DNA of 64,000 nucleotides. Origin: Pseudomonas fildesensis (GTDB lineage: Bacteria; Pseudomonadota; Gammaproteobacteria; Pseudomonadales; Pseudomonadaceae). The notes beneath the pieces are model-generated. The model was not told the origin of the DNA and did not search any database. It saw only the letters and a program-made list of their open reading frames with translations. Location: contig NZ_LFMW01000011.1 of NCBI RefSeq assembly GCF_001050345.1, positions 1-64,000 of the forward strand, in the 5' to 3' direction. Within the stretch, counting starts at the first letter, position 1. Each line of letters starts with the position of its first letter. The translations under genes and the position numbers were made by a program. Positions 1-8,441 of this stretch are shown one piece after another.

Positions 1-138
1 GAGTTTCTCTTGCACCGGCCCAAAGATGCGGCTGAAGCCGCGCGAATGGTGGATCAATCGGTGCAGATATATAACAGCGAGCGGCCACATCTATCGCTGA
101 AATACAAAACGCCCGATGCGGTGCATCGGGCGTTTTGA
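1..138 (+). CDS. IS3-family transposase (OrfB), C-terminal fragment
   Basis: Open from the first base to TGA at 136-138, giving 45 residues that end in YNSERPHLSLKYKTPDAV plus five more residues. The Y-N-x-x-R-P-H-x-x-L-x-x-x-T-P pattern is characteristic of the end of the rve integrase domain in IS3-family OrfB transposases. Only this C-terminal part is visible. The third catalytic acidic residue of the DDE triad would lie just upstream, outside the window. The frame is intact as far as it can be seen, so nothing here shows whether the element is active. The subgroup cannot be assigned from 45 residues. Confidence 0.8.
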   Translation, partial: EFLLHRPKDAAEAARMVDQSVQIYNSERPHLSLKYKTPDAVHRAF

Positions 139-175
139 GGCTGAAATGGGTGTAAACCTATTTCAGGACTAGACA
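1..175 (+). mobile_element. Right end of an IS3-family insertion sequence (enters from outside the window)
   Basis: The first 138 bases encode the end of an IS3-type transposase. They are followed by a short non-coding end containing the inverted repeat ctgaaat...atttcag (about 143-166). The likely terminus is the ...aca at 173-175, because IS3-family elements normally end in TG...CA; the exact boundary is inferred. Directly beyond it the frame reads as the tail of a probable tssM/icmF, so the element appears to have inserted in or replaced part of that gene. The left end and the target-site duplication lie outside the window. Confidence 0.75.
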
Positions 176-327
176 TGCAGAGCGAGCCAGCCAGCGGTCA
201 GAATGCCCATTTACTCAAATCCGACCTCTCTGGTTTACGCGCCAATTACCTGCTGACCAGCAGGCGCACGCCCAGCCCGTTTCAGATGGCGGCCTGGCGG
301 ACTTTCCGGCTGCCGGAGCAACTGTGA
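176..327 (+). pseudogene. tssM: 3' remnant of a probable type VI secretion gene tssM/icmF
   Basis: An open frame continues from the IS end to TGA at 325-327. It encodes about 50 residues ending TSRRTPSPFQMAAWRTFRLP-EQL. The ending (small/polar stretch, Pro-Phe, then F-x-L-P-x-x-L) resembles the extreme C-terminus of TssM/IcmF inner-membrane proteins, but 50 residues are too few to be certain. Context supports it: in HSI-2-type loci of Pseudomonas, icmF is followed directly by the phosphatase stp1 and kinase stk1, which is the order seen here. The stop overlaps the GTG start of the phosphatase (GTGA), which indicates translational coupling in the ancestral operon. The rest of the gene is not present next to it. 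Confidence 0.5.
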
Positions 328-1055
328 GTCGCTCGCAGACCCGTTCGCGCAGTGCCGGACGCACGCAGCGCGGCACGGGCCGGTCGCGCAACGAGGATGC
401 GTTCCTTGACTGCCCTCAGCGCGAGTGCTGGGTGGTGGCGGACGGAATGGGTGGGCATCGGGCCGGGGATGTGGCGAGCCAGTGGGTGATCAGCAGCCTC
501 GCTTCATTGTCGGGGCAGGGCAGCCTCGACCAGCGGTTAGACGCCGTTCGTCGATGCCTGCAATCGCTCAATCAGCAGTTGCATCATCAGGCAAGGCGAG
601 CCGCAGCCGACGTCGAAAGCACGATGGGCAGCACCGTGGTCATGTTGCTGCTGGAAGGCGGCCGTGCGGCCTGTGTGTGGGCAGGCGACAGCCGCTGCTA
701 TCTGTGGCGCGGGCAAAGCCTGTATCAACTGTCGCGGGATCACTCCTTGCTTCAGCGATTGATGGACGAGCAGCAGATGAGCCTGGAGTTGGCCCAGGCC
801 CACCCTGATGCCAGGGCCTTGACGCGCGCTGTGGGCGCGCGCGAACCCTTGAACCTTGAAGTGCTGGAGCTCGGCACCCGTGCGGGAGACGTGTTTTTGC
901 TGTGCAGTGATGGCTTGTACCAGGCACTCAGTCATCGTGAGCTGGGGAGTGCCTTGAGCATGGGCACGCCGCAACAGATGCTGGACCGGTTGTTTGCGAC
1001 GGCCCTGCGCGGCGCGGCCCGGGACGACCTGACGGCCGTGGTGGTCCAGTCATGA
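324..1055 (+). CDS. pppA: PP2C-family Ser/Thr phosphatase of a T6SS locus (PppA/Stp1)
   Basis: Encodes 243 residues, about the usual length of the T6SS phosphatase PppA/Stp1. PP2C motifs are visible in order: NEDAFLD near residue 28, VVADGMGGH (metal-binding Asp and Gly) near residue 37, VWAGDSRCYL near residue 120, LTRAVG, and LCSDGLYQAL near residue 192, ending DDLTAVVV. In T6SS loci this enzyme dephosphorylates Fha and opposes the threonine kinase PpkA/Stk1, giving post-translational control of secretion. The GTG start overlaps the preceding stop, and the last codons overlap the kinase start at 1052 (ATGA). The enzyme looks intact although both neighbours are damaged, so it may now have no function in secretion. 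Confidence 0.85.
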   Translation: MSRSQTRSRSAGRTQRGTGRSRNEDAFLDCPQRECWVVADGMGGHRAGDVASQWVISSLASLSGQGSLDQRLDAVRRCLQSLNQQLHHQARRAAADVESTMGSTVVMLLLEGGRAACVWAGDSRCYLWRGQSLYQLSRDHSLLQRLMDEQQMSLELAQAHPDARALTRAVGAREPLNLEVLELGTRAGDVFLLCSDGLYQALSHRELGSALSMGTPQQMLDRLFATALRGAARDDLTAVVVQS

Positions 1056-1887
1056 CGACGGCAGTGGGCGTCCCGGATCTACTCGCGGGGCGCTATCAGC
1101 TTGAGCGCGTGCTGGGCTCCGGCGGAATGGGCGTGGTCTACCGCGCCCGCGACCTGTTGCACGAGCAGTTTGGCGAGCCTTGTTCAAGCGTGGCGCTTAA
1201 GGTGTTGGGCGAAGGTTTTTCCGGGTGCCCGGATGCTCACGTGTTGCTGTACAGCGAATTTGCCCTCGCCCGCAGCCTGCGGCATGAGCGGGTGGTGCGC
1301 ATGTTCGGGTTTGAGGTCGATGGCCCTCGCCGGATAGCGTTCTTCACCATGGAGTTGATGCATGGCATGACCCTGGACCGGTTCCTGGTGGAATCCCCTT
1401 ACGGGATGCCCTGGCAGGCGTTGCAGCCCATGGCAGTGCAACTGCTGAGCGCAGTGGCATATGCCCATCACCAAGGCGTACTGCACGGCGATTTGAAACC
1501 GGGCAATGTGATGGTGGGCGAGGAGGGTGTGCGTTTGTTTGATTTTGGCCTGGGCCAGTCGCAGGTCGCCACGGGTTTGCCGAGCTTGAACCGCACCCGT
1601 TTCAGTGCCTGGACACCCGCTTATGCCGCGCCGGAGCTGTTGGCCGGTGCGGCGCTGTCGACGGCGGCCGATCTGTATGGGGTGGCGTGCGTGCTTTACG
1701 AGATGGCGAACGGAAACGCCTGGACGAGCGCCAACTCACTGAACGCCTCGCTCGGCCTCGGCAATTGCCCAGGCACTGCTGGCCGGCATTACGCACGGCA
1801 TTGTCACCGGACCCGGAGCGGCGAACCCTTACCGTCAATGAGTTGCGTGAAGTGATGGATGGTTCGCGGCGTCGCTGGTTCTTTTAG
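1052..1887 (+). pseudogene. stk1: T6SS Ser/Thr protein kinase (Stk1/PpkA type), frameshifted
   Basis: The first frame starts at ATG 1052 and shows a eukaryote-type kinase: glycine loop GSGGMGVVY, VALKVL (Lys), catalytic HGDLKPGNVMV, FDFGLG (a DFG variant), APELL, and ADLYGVACVLYE. The downstream part of the domain is missing from this frame, which runs on as unrelated sequence to 1855. It continues instead in the +1 frame, ending LTVNELREVM at 1887 after the kinase-like PDPERRTLTV. A single missing base near 1712-1714 explains the switch. The truncated product would lack kinase subdomains X-XI. ATP-binding and catalytic motifs remain, so partial activity cannot be excluded, but inactivation is likely. 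Sequencing error is the main alternative. Confidence 0.75.
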
Positions 1888-1894
1888 CGCAGCC

Positions 1895-2224
1895 TCAGCC
1901 AGCCAAATCGTGCAATTGGCAGTATTCGTCCCAGCTCATCCCCGCCATCTGCGCGACTTCCTTGTGCACCTCGAGGCGCTGGGCTTCGAACGCTTCGGCA
2001 GACTCGGTCGTCAGTTTGAGGGTCAACTCCCAGGCAAACAGGCCATGGCGCTCGGCTTCGGCCTCGAAGGCCTCATGCAGGCGTTCAGCGCGGTACTCGG
2101 CGAGTGTTTCGCCCTTGGCCTGGGCCGCGAGCGGGTTCAAGGTGTCCAGCTCCTCGGCCAGCGCCTTATGCGCGCTCAAGAACCGGTCCAGAGCCTGTTG
2201 GTGGTTATCGCCGGGTTGGGACAA
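1895..2224 (-). CDS. Small soluble protein, DUF6388-like
   Basis: Encodes 109 residues, rich in Glu, Ala and Leu, predicted mostly helical with no signal peptide or membrane segment. It resembles the small Pseudomonas proteins annotated as DUF6388; this is from memory of the family and not certain. No enzymatic motif is seen, although the C-terminal MSWDEYCQLHDLAG is typical of the group. It points away from the T6SS remnant and is separated by 20 bases from the membrane-protein gene upstream on the same strand, so the two may be cotranscribed. Function unknown. Confidence 0.6.
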   Translation of the reverse strand: MSQPGDNHQQALDRFLSAHKALAEELDTLNPLAAQAKGETLAEYRAERLHEAFEAEAERHGLFAWELTLKLTTESAEAFEAQRLEVHKEVAQMAGMSWDEYCQLHDLAG

Positions 2225-2244
2225 AGGCTTGCTCCTAGTGAGTG

Positions 2245-2511
2245 TCAGATACCGGTCCCCGTATCGTGGCGAGACTGGCGGCGCCGGGCGCGTTTGCGCA
2301 GGCGGCGGCTGATCGCGGCGTGTACCGGTTCAAGTATGAAAAATAGCAGATAGGCAATCAGCACCAGCGTCAGATCAACCCACGTCCCGCCAATCGGCCC
2401 TGAAAACTCTTCCACGATATCCTTGATCAGGAAGAGCAGGGTGACACCACACAACCACAACAACGCCTTGAGCAGCAGTGGGGGCATATTACTTGGCCGC
2501 TTGTCTTGCAT
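2245..2511 (-). CDS. Small two-helix membrane protein of unknown function
   Basis: Encodes 88 residues with two hydrophobic segments, about residues 13-31 (LLKALLWLCGVTLLFLI) and 45-63 (DLTLVLIAYLLFFILEPV), followed by a very basic tail (SRRLRKRARRRQ). The positive-inside rule would place both ends in the cytoplasm. The ATG at 2509-2511 has the purine-rich sequence AGGTAAGCTCGAA upstream as a plausible ribosome binding site. Small inner-membrane proteins like this (often called phosphate-starvation-inducible PsiE-like or simply hypothetical) give no firm function. It is likely cotranscribed with the downstream DUF6388-like gene. Confidence 0.6.
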   Translation of the reverse strand: MQDKRPSNMPPLLLKALLWLCGVTLLFLIKDIVEEFSGPIGGTWVDLTLVLIAYLLFFILEPVHAAISRRLRKRARRRQSRHDTGTGI

Positions 2512-2809
2512 TTCGAGCTTACCTCCTTGGTGCCTCGTTACTTCTCGGGCTGTGTTCCCTTGCCGGTCCAGCCGACAACGCTTCAGAAAGTCGCCGATAA
2601 TACCTATTGAAGCAGCTTTAGGGACGGATCCTGATCAGAAAGTTCATTTATTTCAGGGAGAACACGTACCTGGGCGCGTGTAAGTCCCTGAAAGTTTGTC
2701 GCCGTCGCCGTATAAAGTCTTTCGCACCCGGTATCAGGAAGTGTAGCGTTGGCCGGTGTTTCCGGCCCTGCCTGACAGGGGCTCCGAGCGATGGACAGAG
2801 GGATGGGTC

Positions 2810-4885
2810 ATGGCGCAAACGCTGTTCAAACTGTTCTTTACCCAGCGTCTGGCCGCACTCGCGAGTACCGAGTCGCTGCGTGCCATCCGCGAAGGCCTGC
2901 TGTGGATCCTGCCCTGCCTGCTGGTGTCGGCCGTCTTTCTGATCCTGTCCGAATGTGCCCGCGTGCTGGGTTTCGATCTGCAGGTGGTGACATTTCTGGC
3001 CGGGCTGCACAACCAGATCAGCTCGGTGATCCCACTCTTGGTCGCAGCCTCCATCGGTTACATGCTGGCGATCCAGTACCGGCTGCCGCAGCTACCCGTC
3101 GCGTTCCTGTGCCTGGCCCATGTGGTGGTGGCGACCTTTATCCTGCGTGATTACCCGCGCGCGTCGGCCACGTTCGTGCTGTTTATCGCCATTGCGTCGC
3201 CGCTGCTCAATGTGCCGGCAATTGCCTGGTTGCACCGTTATCGCTGGACCCGGCTGGTCAACGAAGACCTGGTGGGGCATAACCTCAGGGGCACCATCAA
3301 TATGGTGGTGCCGGGCGCGATGACCGCATTGGCGCTGGTGGTGGTGCTGTCGCTGCTGTTGCAGATACCTTATGTGGCACAGCTCCAGGGGCCGCAGGTG
3401 CTCAGCACGCTGGAGTCGCCATACGGCAGCGGTTTGTTTGTGACCCTGATGAATTCGCTGCTGTGGTTTTTCGGAATCCACGGTGTCTACGCGATGCAGC
3501 CGCTGTTTGATGTGCTGGACCAGGCCGTGCTGCTGAACAATGCCGCGCTGGTGGCGGGTGAGCCGATCAAGTACGTGCTCAACAATGGCCTGTTGGGGTG
3601 TTTCGCTTTTATCGGCGGCTCGGGCGGCGCGCTGTGCCTGTTGCTGGCGATCCTGCTGTTTTCCCGCAGCCAATCCATGCGCCTGTTGGCGATGGCCAGT
3701 TTGCCGCTGTCGTTATTCAATGTCAGTGAAGTGCTGCTGTTTGGCTTGCCGATCATCCTCAACCCGCGCTTGTTTATTCCGTTCCTGCTGGTGCCGGCGT
3801 TCAACACCCTGGTGGCGCTGACGGTGGTGCAACTCGGTTGGGTGTCGCCGGCGGTGGTCAGCGTGCCGTTCACCGCGCCGGTGCTGCTCAATGCCTACCT
3901 GAGCACCCAGGGTGATATGGCGGCGGTGGTGCTCCAGATCGCGTTGCTGGGGATGGGCACGCTGGTGTACGCGCCGTATGTTCGGGCGATCCACCGCCAG
4001 GCCACCGAAGGCGGCACCGTGTACCTCAAGTCGCTGGACATGACCTTTCGCGGCCTCGAAGAAAAAGGCCGCCTGTTGGAGCTGGACCCGGTACTGGCGT
4101 CCCACAAGATCCTGGCACGCCAAGCCAACGAATTGAGCCGCATCCAGCAGATCAGCGACTATGAGTTCTACCTCGAATTCCAGCCCCAGGTCTCGACCCG
4201 CACCGGCCTGTGCACTGGTTGTGAAGCCTTGATGCGCGCACGCGATGCCCAGGGAGCCGTGCATTCACCCTGGGAGTTCCTGCAATGGCTGGCACAGGCG
4301 CGCCTGATGCCGGATGTGGATGTGTGGGTGGCGTCCCAGGCGGTACGCCAATATCAGAAGTGGCAAAAGATTGGTTTTGCCTTGCCGATGACGATCAATA
4401 TTTCCAGCGCGACGTTGACGGACGCCGCCTACGGCGAACGCCTGGTGGAAATCCTCGCGCAGGCCCATGGCCAGGTGTCGGTGGAAATTACCGAAGACGC
4501 GTTGGTGAGCGATATTCAGGTCACGCGCCGGACCATCCAGAAACTGCAGGCGATTGGCGCCAAGGTCTATATCGATGACTTCGGCACCGGGTTTTCCGCA
4601 TTGAGTTATCTGCACCAGTTTCCGGTGGATTTCATCAAGATCGACCGCAGTTTCGTGGTAGCCCAACACGAGCCCAAGGGTGCCCAGGTGCTGACCGGCA
4701 TGCTGCGCTTCTGTGAGGCGCTTAACCTGGGTGTAGTGGTCGAAGGCGTGGAGACCGCCGAGCAGCTGGCCTTCCTGAACTCAGGTAATGAGCTGATTAT
4801 CCAGGGCTGGTATTTCAGCAAGGCGCTGCCGGGCGATCAGTTGCAAGGCTTTGTGCGCGAGCGCGCCAGCCTGGCCGAAATCTAG
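2810..4885 (+). CDS. PTS-EIIC-like membrane sensor fused to an EAL c-di-GMP phosphodiesterase
   Basis: Encodes 691 residues from ATG 2810, which has GAGGGA upstream; an in-frame start at 2756 would add 18 unlikely residues. Residues about 20-400 are strongly hydrophobic with roughly ten membrane segments and resemble sugar-specific PTS EIIC permeases. The C-terminal third is an EAL domain: EAL near residue 472, a NIS motif, EITEDALV, DDFGTGFSAL near residue 589, IKIDRSFV and EGVET. All the usual metal and substrate residues appear present, so the domain should hydrolyse cyclic di-GMP. The architecture suggests a phosphodiesterase regulated by a carbohydrate or other ligand bound in the membrane. 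No EIIA, EIIB or HPr gene is adjacent. Its end overlaps the convergent gene by four bases. Confidence 0.85.
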   Translation: MAQTLFKLFFTQRLAALASTESLRAIREGLLWILPCLLVSAVFLILSECARVLGFDLQVVTFLAGLHNQISSVIPLLVAASIGYMLAIQYRLPQLPVAFLCLAHVVVATFILRDYPRASATFVLFIAIASPLLNVPAIAWLHRYRWTRLVNEDLVGHNLRGTINMVVPGAMTALALVVVLSLLLQIPYVAQLQGPQVLSTLESPYGSGLFVTLMNSLLWFFGIHGVYAMQPLFDVLDQAVLLNNAALVAGEPIKYVLNNGLLGCFAFIGGSGGALCLLLAILLFSRSQSMRLLAMASLPLSLFNVSEVLLFGLPIILNPRLFIPFLLVPAFNTLVALTVVQLGWVSPAVVSVPFTAPVLLNAYLSTQGDMAAVVLQIALLGMGTLVYAPYVRAIHRQATEGGTVYLKSLDMTFRGLEEKGRLLELDPVLASHKILARQANELSRIQQISDYEFYLEFQPQVSTRTGLCTGCEALMRARDAQGAVHSPWEFLQWLAQARLMPDVDVWVASQAVRQYQKWQKIGFALPMTINISSATLTDAAYGERLVEILAQAHGQVSVEITEDALVSDIQVTRRTIQKLQAIGAKVYIDDFGTGFSALSYLHQFPVDFIKIDRSFVVAQHEPKGAQVLTGMLRFCEALNLGVVVEGVETAEQLAFLNSGNELIIQGWYFSKALPGDQLQGFVRERASLAEI

Positions 4886-5724
4886 GCCGATTCGTAGCCG
4901 CGCCGGGTCTGTTCGATCTCGTCGACCAACCCATCGATGCCCGCCAGGCGTGCGCGGTTGTCGTGGTCCCAGGGGTGAAAGCCGGGTTTGAAGTAATGCA
5001 GCCACGGCCGCAGCATTCGAGGGAACACGCCCCTGGGCCCGTACAGAAACTTGAGCATGCGCCAGAACCCTTTCACGTGGCCGCCAGCCTTGCGGTCGGC
5101 AACCAACAGGCGCAGGTGGAAATCCAGCACGACCAGCCAGAAGAACACCGTGGTGGTCAACATGGTCCCGGTGCGCAGCAGGTAGCGCTTGGGCCCCGGC
5201 TTGATCACGCTGTTCCACACATCAAACGCCACGGCCTTGTGTTCGGTTTCTTCGAGGGCGTGCCAGTACCACATCTGCTGGTAACCCTTGAGTGAATCGC
5301 CAAAACGCGACGGGTCGCTCAACAGGATCTCCGCGAGCATCGCGGTGTAATGCTCAAGGGCAATGGTCACCGCCAGGTTGAACGACGGCGGCAGGTGTTT
5401 TTTTTGCAGGTCAAGGATGAATTTCAGCCGGCGGTCCAGGGTGTGCGCTGGCAGCCCGGCCGCTTGCAGCAGGTCGTTGTAGGCCACATGTTCGCGGCTG
5501 TGCATGGCTTCCTGGCCGATAAAACCCTGGATCTCTTTCTTCAGTTCAGGGTCGTCGATGCGTGGGCGGTAATGGCGCACGCTGTCCATGAAAAACAGCT
5601 CGCCCTGGGGAAACAGCAGCGACAGCGCGTTGAAGAAATGCGTGATGAACGGGCCTTGTTCGTGCCAGTTCTTGATGCGCTCGGCCGGCAAGGCAAAATG
5701 GATATCGCGACGGATCGGCAGCAT
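4882..5724 (-). CDS. Predicted metal-dependent hydrolase (PF10118 type)
   Basis: Encodes 280 residues of the family described as predicted metal-dependent hydrolase (COG3687/PF10118). Probable metal-binding residues are visible in GQEAMHSREH (near residue 70), EHYTAM (near 125) and EETEHKAVAFDVW (near 162), a pattern recalling ferritin-like diiron proteins. A hydrophobic stretch around residues 185-205 (LLRTGTMLTTTVFFWLVVL) may associate with the membrane. The substrate is unknown. It lies 15 bases downstream of the SDR gene and is probably the last gene of an FMO-SDR-hydrolase operon next to alkB, so a role in oxidising hydrophobic compounds is inferred. Confidence 0.75.
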   Translation of the reverse strand: MLPIRRDIHFALPAERIKNWHEQGPFITHFFNALSLLFPQGELFFMDSVRHYRPRIDDPELKKEIQGFIGQEAMHSREHVAYNDLLQAAGLPAHTLDRRLKFILDLQKKHLPPSFNLAVTIALEHYTAMLAEILLSDPSRFGDSLKGYQQMWYWHALEETEHKAVAFDVWNSVIKPGPKRYLLRTGTMLTTTVFFWLVVLDFHLRLLVADRKAGGHVKGFWRMLKFLYGPRGVFPRMLRPWLHYFKPGFHPWDHDNRARLAGIDGLVDEIEQTRRGYESA

Positions 5725-5739
5725 AGTCGATGCTCCTGT

Positions 5740-6630
5740 TCAGAGACGGGTTTCGTCGTTGGTTTCAAACACCGGCGTGCGGTGTTTGGGCGCCATGCGC
5801 TTGCTGGCGAAGACCACCAGCGCTTGATAAGCGGCCGGCAGGCAGCGGGCGAGCAGGTCGAGAAAATACGCATCGCGGCCGATCAGCACGCGGCGCTTGT
5901 TCTTGCGCACACCCTGCAGGATCACCTTGGCGGCCTGGTCGGCATCAGTGATGAACAGCTTTTCGAAGTTGGCTCGGGCCTGCTGTTCGCTGTGGATCAG
6001 AAAGCCGGTCATGTTCGCGTCGATACGGCTGCTGCGGCAGATATCGGTGCGGATACCACCCGGATGCACGCAGGTGGCGGAGACGCCGCAGCGTTGCAGG
6101 TCCAGTTCCTGGCGCAGGGATTCGGTAAACCCGCGCACGGCAAACTTGGTGGCGTTGTAGCCGCTCATGCCAGGCTGGGCGAACAGGCCGAACACGCTCG
6201 AGGTGTTGACCACATGCCCGTCGCCGCTGGCCTTGAGGTAGGGCAAGAAGGCCTTGGTGCCATGCACCACGCCCCAGAAGTTGATGCCGACGATCCACTC
6301 CAGGTCGGCATAGTCCACGCCCTCGACGGTACTCGACAGCGCCACCCCGGCATTGTTGAACACCAGGTTGACCTGCCCGTGGTCGGCCACACAACGCGCG
6401 GCCCAGTCCTCCATGGCCTGGCGGTCGGACACGTCCAGTACCTGGAGGGTGACCATTACAGGGGACAGCGTTGACGACTTGATCAGCGTCTGTGTCTGCT
6501 CAAGACCCAGGCTGTTCTTGTCTGCCAGCGCCAGGTGACAACCTTCCCGCGCCAGGGCCAACGCCAGGGCGCGGCCCATGCCGGACGCCGCGCCGGTGAT
6601 CGCCGCCACGCGGCCGTTAAATGACTTCAT
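5740..6630 (-). CDS. Short-chain dehydrogenase/reductase (SDR)
   Basis: Encodes 296 residues with classical SDR features: cofactor loop TGAASGMGRALA near residue 13, NNAGVAL near residue 91, a catalytic Ser in NTSSVFG near residue 142, and YNATK (Tyr and Lys) near residue 157. The C-terminal ~45 residues extend past the usual ~250 aa core and include a hydrophobic, basic stretch seen in acetoin-dehydrogenase-like or lipid-active SDRs. Its ATG overlaps the stop of the upstream monooxygenase gene by four bases, so the two are translationally coupled. In this setting it could oxidise a secondary alcohol to the ketone used by the monooxygenase; that is inference. Confidence 0.85.
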   Translation of the reverse strand: MKSFNGRVAAITGAASGMGRALALALAREGCHLALADKNSLGLEQTQTLIKSSTLSPVMVTLQVLDVSDRQAMEDWAARCVADHGQVNLVFNNAGVALSSTVEGVDYADLEWIVGINFWGVVHGTKAFLPYLKASGDGHVVNTSSVFGLFAQPGMSGYNATKFAVRGFTESLRQELDLQRCGVSATCVHPGGIRTDICRSSRIDANMTGFLIHSEQQARANFEKLFITDADQAAKVILQGVRKNKRRVLIGRDAYFLDLLARCLPAAYQALVVFASKRMAPKHRTPVFETNDETRL

Positions 6631-8165
6631 GACAGGCTCCCTTCAGCACTGGAGTGGGGCGTTGGCATCGCGCGGGGCGTTGCGTTGACCGGCGCCATGC
6701 CGGCCACGTAATCCTTGAGTGCAAACTGCCGCGTGACCTGCTTGAAGCGCCAGGTCGAGCCGGGCCACAGGGTGGTGTTCTTGCCGGTACGCGGGTCGAG
6801 GTACCAGCTCTGGCAACCGCCGGTGTTCCAGATGGTGCGCTTGAGTTTGGTTTGAAGTTGCCGGTTGTAGGCCTGCTCCACGGCGGGTTTGACGTCGACT
6901 GTAGCGATGCGGTTGCGCTGCATGTGGCGCAGCCCGTCGAGGATGTAAGTGACCTGGGCTTCGATCATCAGAATCATCGAGTTATGCCCCAGGCCGGTGT
7001 TGGGCCCGACGATCAGGAACAGGTTCGGATAGCCCGGCACCGTGGTGCCTTTGTAGGCGTGCGCGCCATCGCGCCACGCGTCCATCAGGTCGACGCCATC
7101 ACGGCCGATGATGCAGTCACGCGGCAATGGATCGGTGGCCTGGAAGCCGGTGCCGAAGATCAGGCAATCCGCCGGGTGCTTGATGCCGTCGGCGGTGATC
7201 ACGCCGTCGGCTTCGATGCGCAGCACGTTGTCGGTTACCACTTCGACATTGCTGCGCGACAGCGCTGGGTAGTAGTCGTTGGAGATCAGCACGCGCTTGC
7301 AGCCGATGGTGTAGTCGGGCGTCAGGGTCTTGCGCAGGGAAGGGCGCGCCACTTGTTTGTGCAGGTGACGCAGGGCGATTTTTTGCACCATTTTCATCAG
7401 CCGTGGATGCAGGGCAAAGCCCACTACGCGGCCTTCCAGCGCCCAGTAAAAAGCGCCGCGCACCAGCCGTTGGGTGAAGGGCAGGTGCTTGAACAACCAG
7501 CGCTCGACAGGCGAAATCGGCCGGTCGGGCTTTGGCATGATCCACGGCGGGGTGCGTTGGAACAGGTCCAGATGCGCCACCTGCGGCGCGATCTGCGGCA
7601 CGAACTGAATGGCACTGGCGCCGGTGCCGATCACCGCCACGCGTTTGCCTTTCAATGAGTAGTCGTGGTCCCACTGCTGGGAGTGGAAACGCTTGCCCTT
7701 GAAGCTCGCAAGCCCCGGAATGTCCGGCAGCGCCGGGCGCGACAGCCCACCCATACCCGACACCAGCACCCGCGCGCTGACCTGGCGGCCATCACTGAAG
7801 CTCAGTCGCCAGCGTTGCTGCTGCTCATCAAACACCGCACGTTGCAGGCCCATGCCGAAACGCAGATAGGGCGCCAGCTCGAAGCGCCGCGCGCAATGTT
7901 CCAGATAGGCGCGGATCTCCGCCTGCGGCGCGAACTGCCGTGTCCAGTCAGGGTTGGGTGCAAACGAAAACGAATAGACATGGGACTGCACGTCGCAGGC
8001 GCAACCGGGGTAATGGTTGTCGCGCCAGGTGCCGCCCAGGCTGTCGGCCTGCTCAGCAATAAAGAAGTCGGTGAGGCCGGCTTCCTTGAGTTTGATGGCC
8101 ATGCACAGGCCGGCGAAACCTGAACCGATGATGGCAATGTCGATTGAATCACTGTGGGCATTCAT
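6627..8165 (-). CDS. Flavin-containing monooxygenase, Baeyer-Villiger type
   Basis: Encodes 512 residues with an N-terminal FAD Rossmann motif (IIGSGFAGLC near residue 12), a second dinucleotide motif for NADPH (VAVIGTGASA near residue 180), and the type I Baeyer-Villiger fingerprint F-x-G-x3-H-x3-W-D as FKGKRFHSQQWD near residue 159. Such enzymes insert oxygen into ketones to give esters or lactones; related family members oxidise long-chain ketones in actinobacteria and Pseudomonas. The ATG has GAAGGACAG upstream. It heads a three-gene minus-strand operon and is divergent from the alpha/beta hydrolase gene, which could cleave the ester product. The substrate is not determinable from sequence. 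Confidence 0.88.
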   Translation of the reverse strand: MNAHSDSIDIAIIGSGFAGLCMAIKLKEAGLTDFFIAEQADSLGGTWRDNHYPGCACDVQSHVYSFSFAPNPDWTRQFAPQAEIRAYLEHCARRFELAPYLRFGMGLQRAVFDEQQQRWRLSFSDGRQVSARVLVSGMGGLSRPALPDIPGLASFKGKRFHSQQWDHDYSLKGKRVAVIGTGASAIQFVPQIAPQVAHLDLFQRTPPWIMPKPDRPISPVERWLFKHLPFTQRLVRGAFYWALEGRVVGFALHPRLMKMVQKIALRHLHKQVARPSLRKTLTPDYTIGCKRVLISNDYYPALSRSNVEVVTDNVLRIEADGVITADGIKHPADCLIFGTGFQATDPLPRDCIIGRDGVDLMDAWRDGAHAYKGTTVPGYPNLFLIVGPNTGLGHNSMILMIEAQVTYILDGLRHMQRNRIATVDVKPAVEQAYNRQLQTKLKRTIWNTGGCQSWYLDPRTGKNTTLWPGSTWRFKQVTRQFALKDYVAGMAPVNATPRAMPTPHSSAEGSLS

Positions 8166-8441
8166 AGGCTGTCCTTCGTGGGCATCGGATGTGCTCCTGT
8201 TTTTGTTTTGTCTTTTAGATAGAACACCATTGCAAAGAAAAATTGAATTAATTATTTTAAAAAAGATTTTAAATAATCTACCTGAAAATATCGCCTACGC
8301 TAGGACCTTGTTTCTTATGTACGACTTGTCCGACGGACGAGCACGGTATGCATCAAGGATAGGTCCAGGGTGTGGACGGTGGCTGAGGCCTTGATCAATT
8401 CCGGTCGGGTCGCCAGCAGCAGGGAAGCAGAGGACCGAGCT
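8166..8441. promoter_or_regulatory. Divergent intergenic region, AT-rich
   Basis: These 276 bases separate the monooxygenase operon (minus) from the alpha/beta hydrolase (plus). Bases about 8205-8300 are strikingly AT-rich compared with the flanks, with runs such as ttattttaaaaaag, and contain a TTGCAA...TTGAA pair (8230-8247) resembling an imperfect copy of the TTCAA-N8-TTGAA repeat found before alkB and fadE. This is the natural place for two divergent promoters and a shared operator. No firm -10/-35 pair can be assigned by eye. Confidence 0.45.

Noticed and set aside
1602..1838. Minus-strand frame across the kinase frameshift
   Set aside because: Arg/Ser-rich antisense translation with no support.
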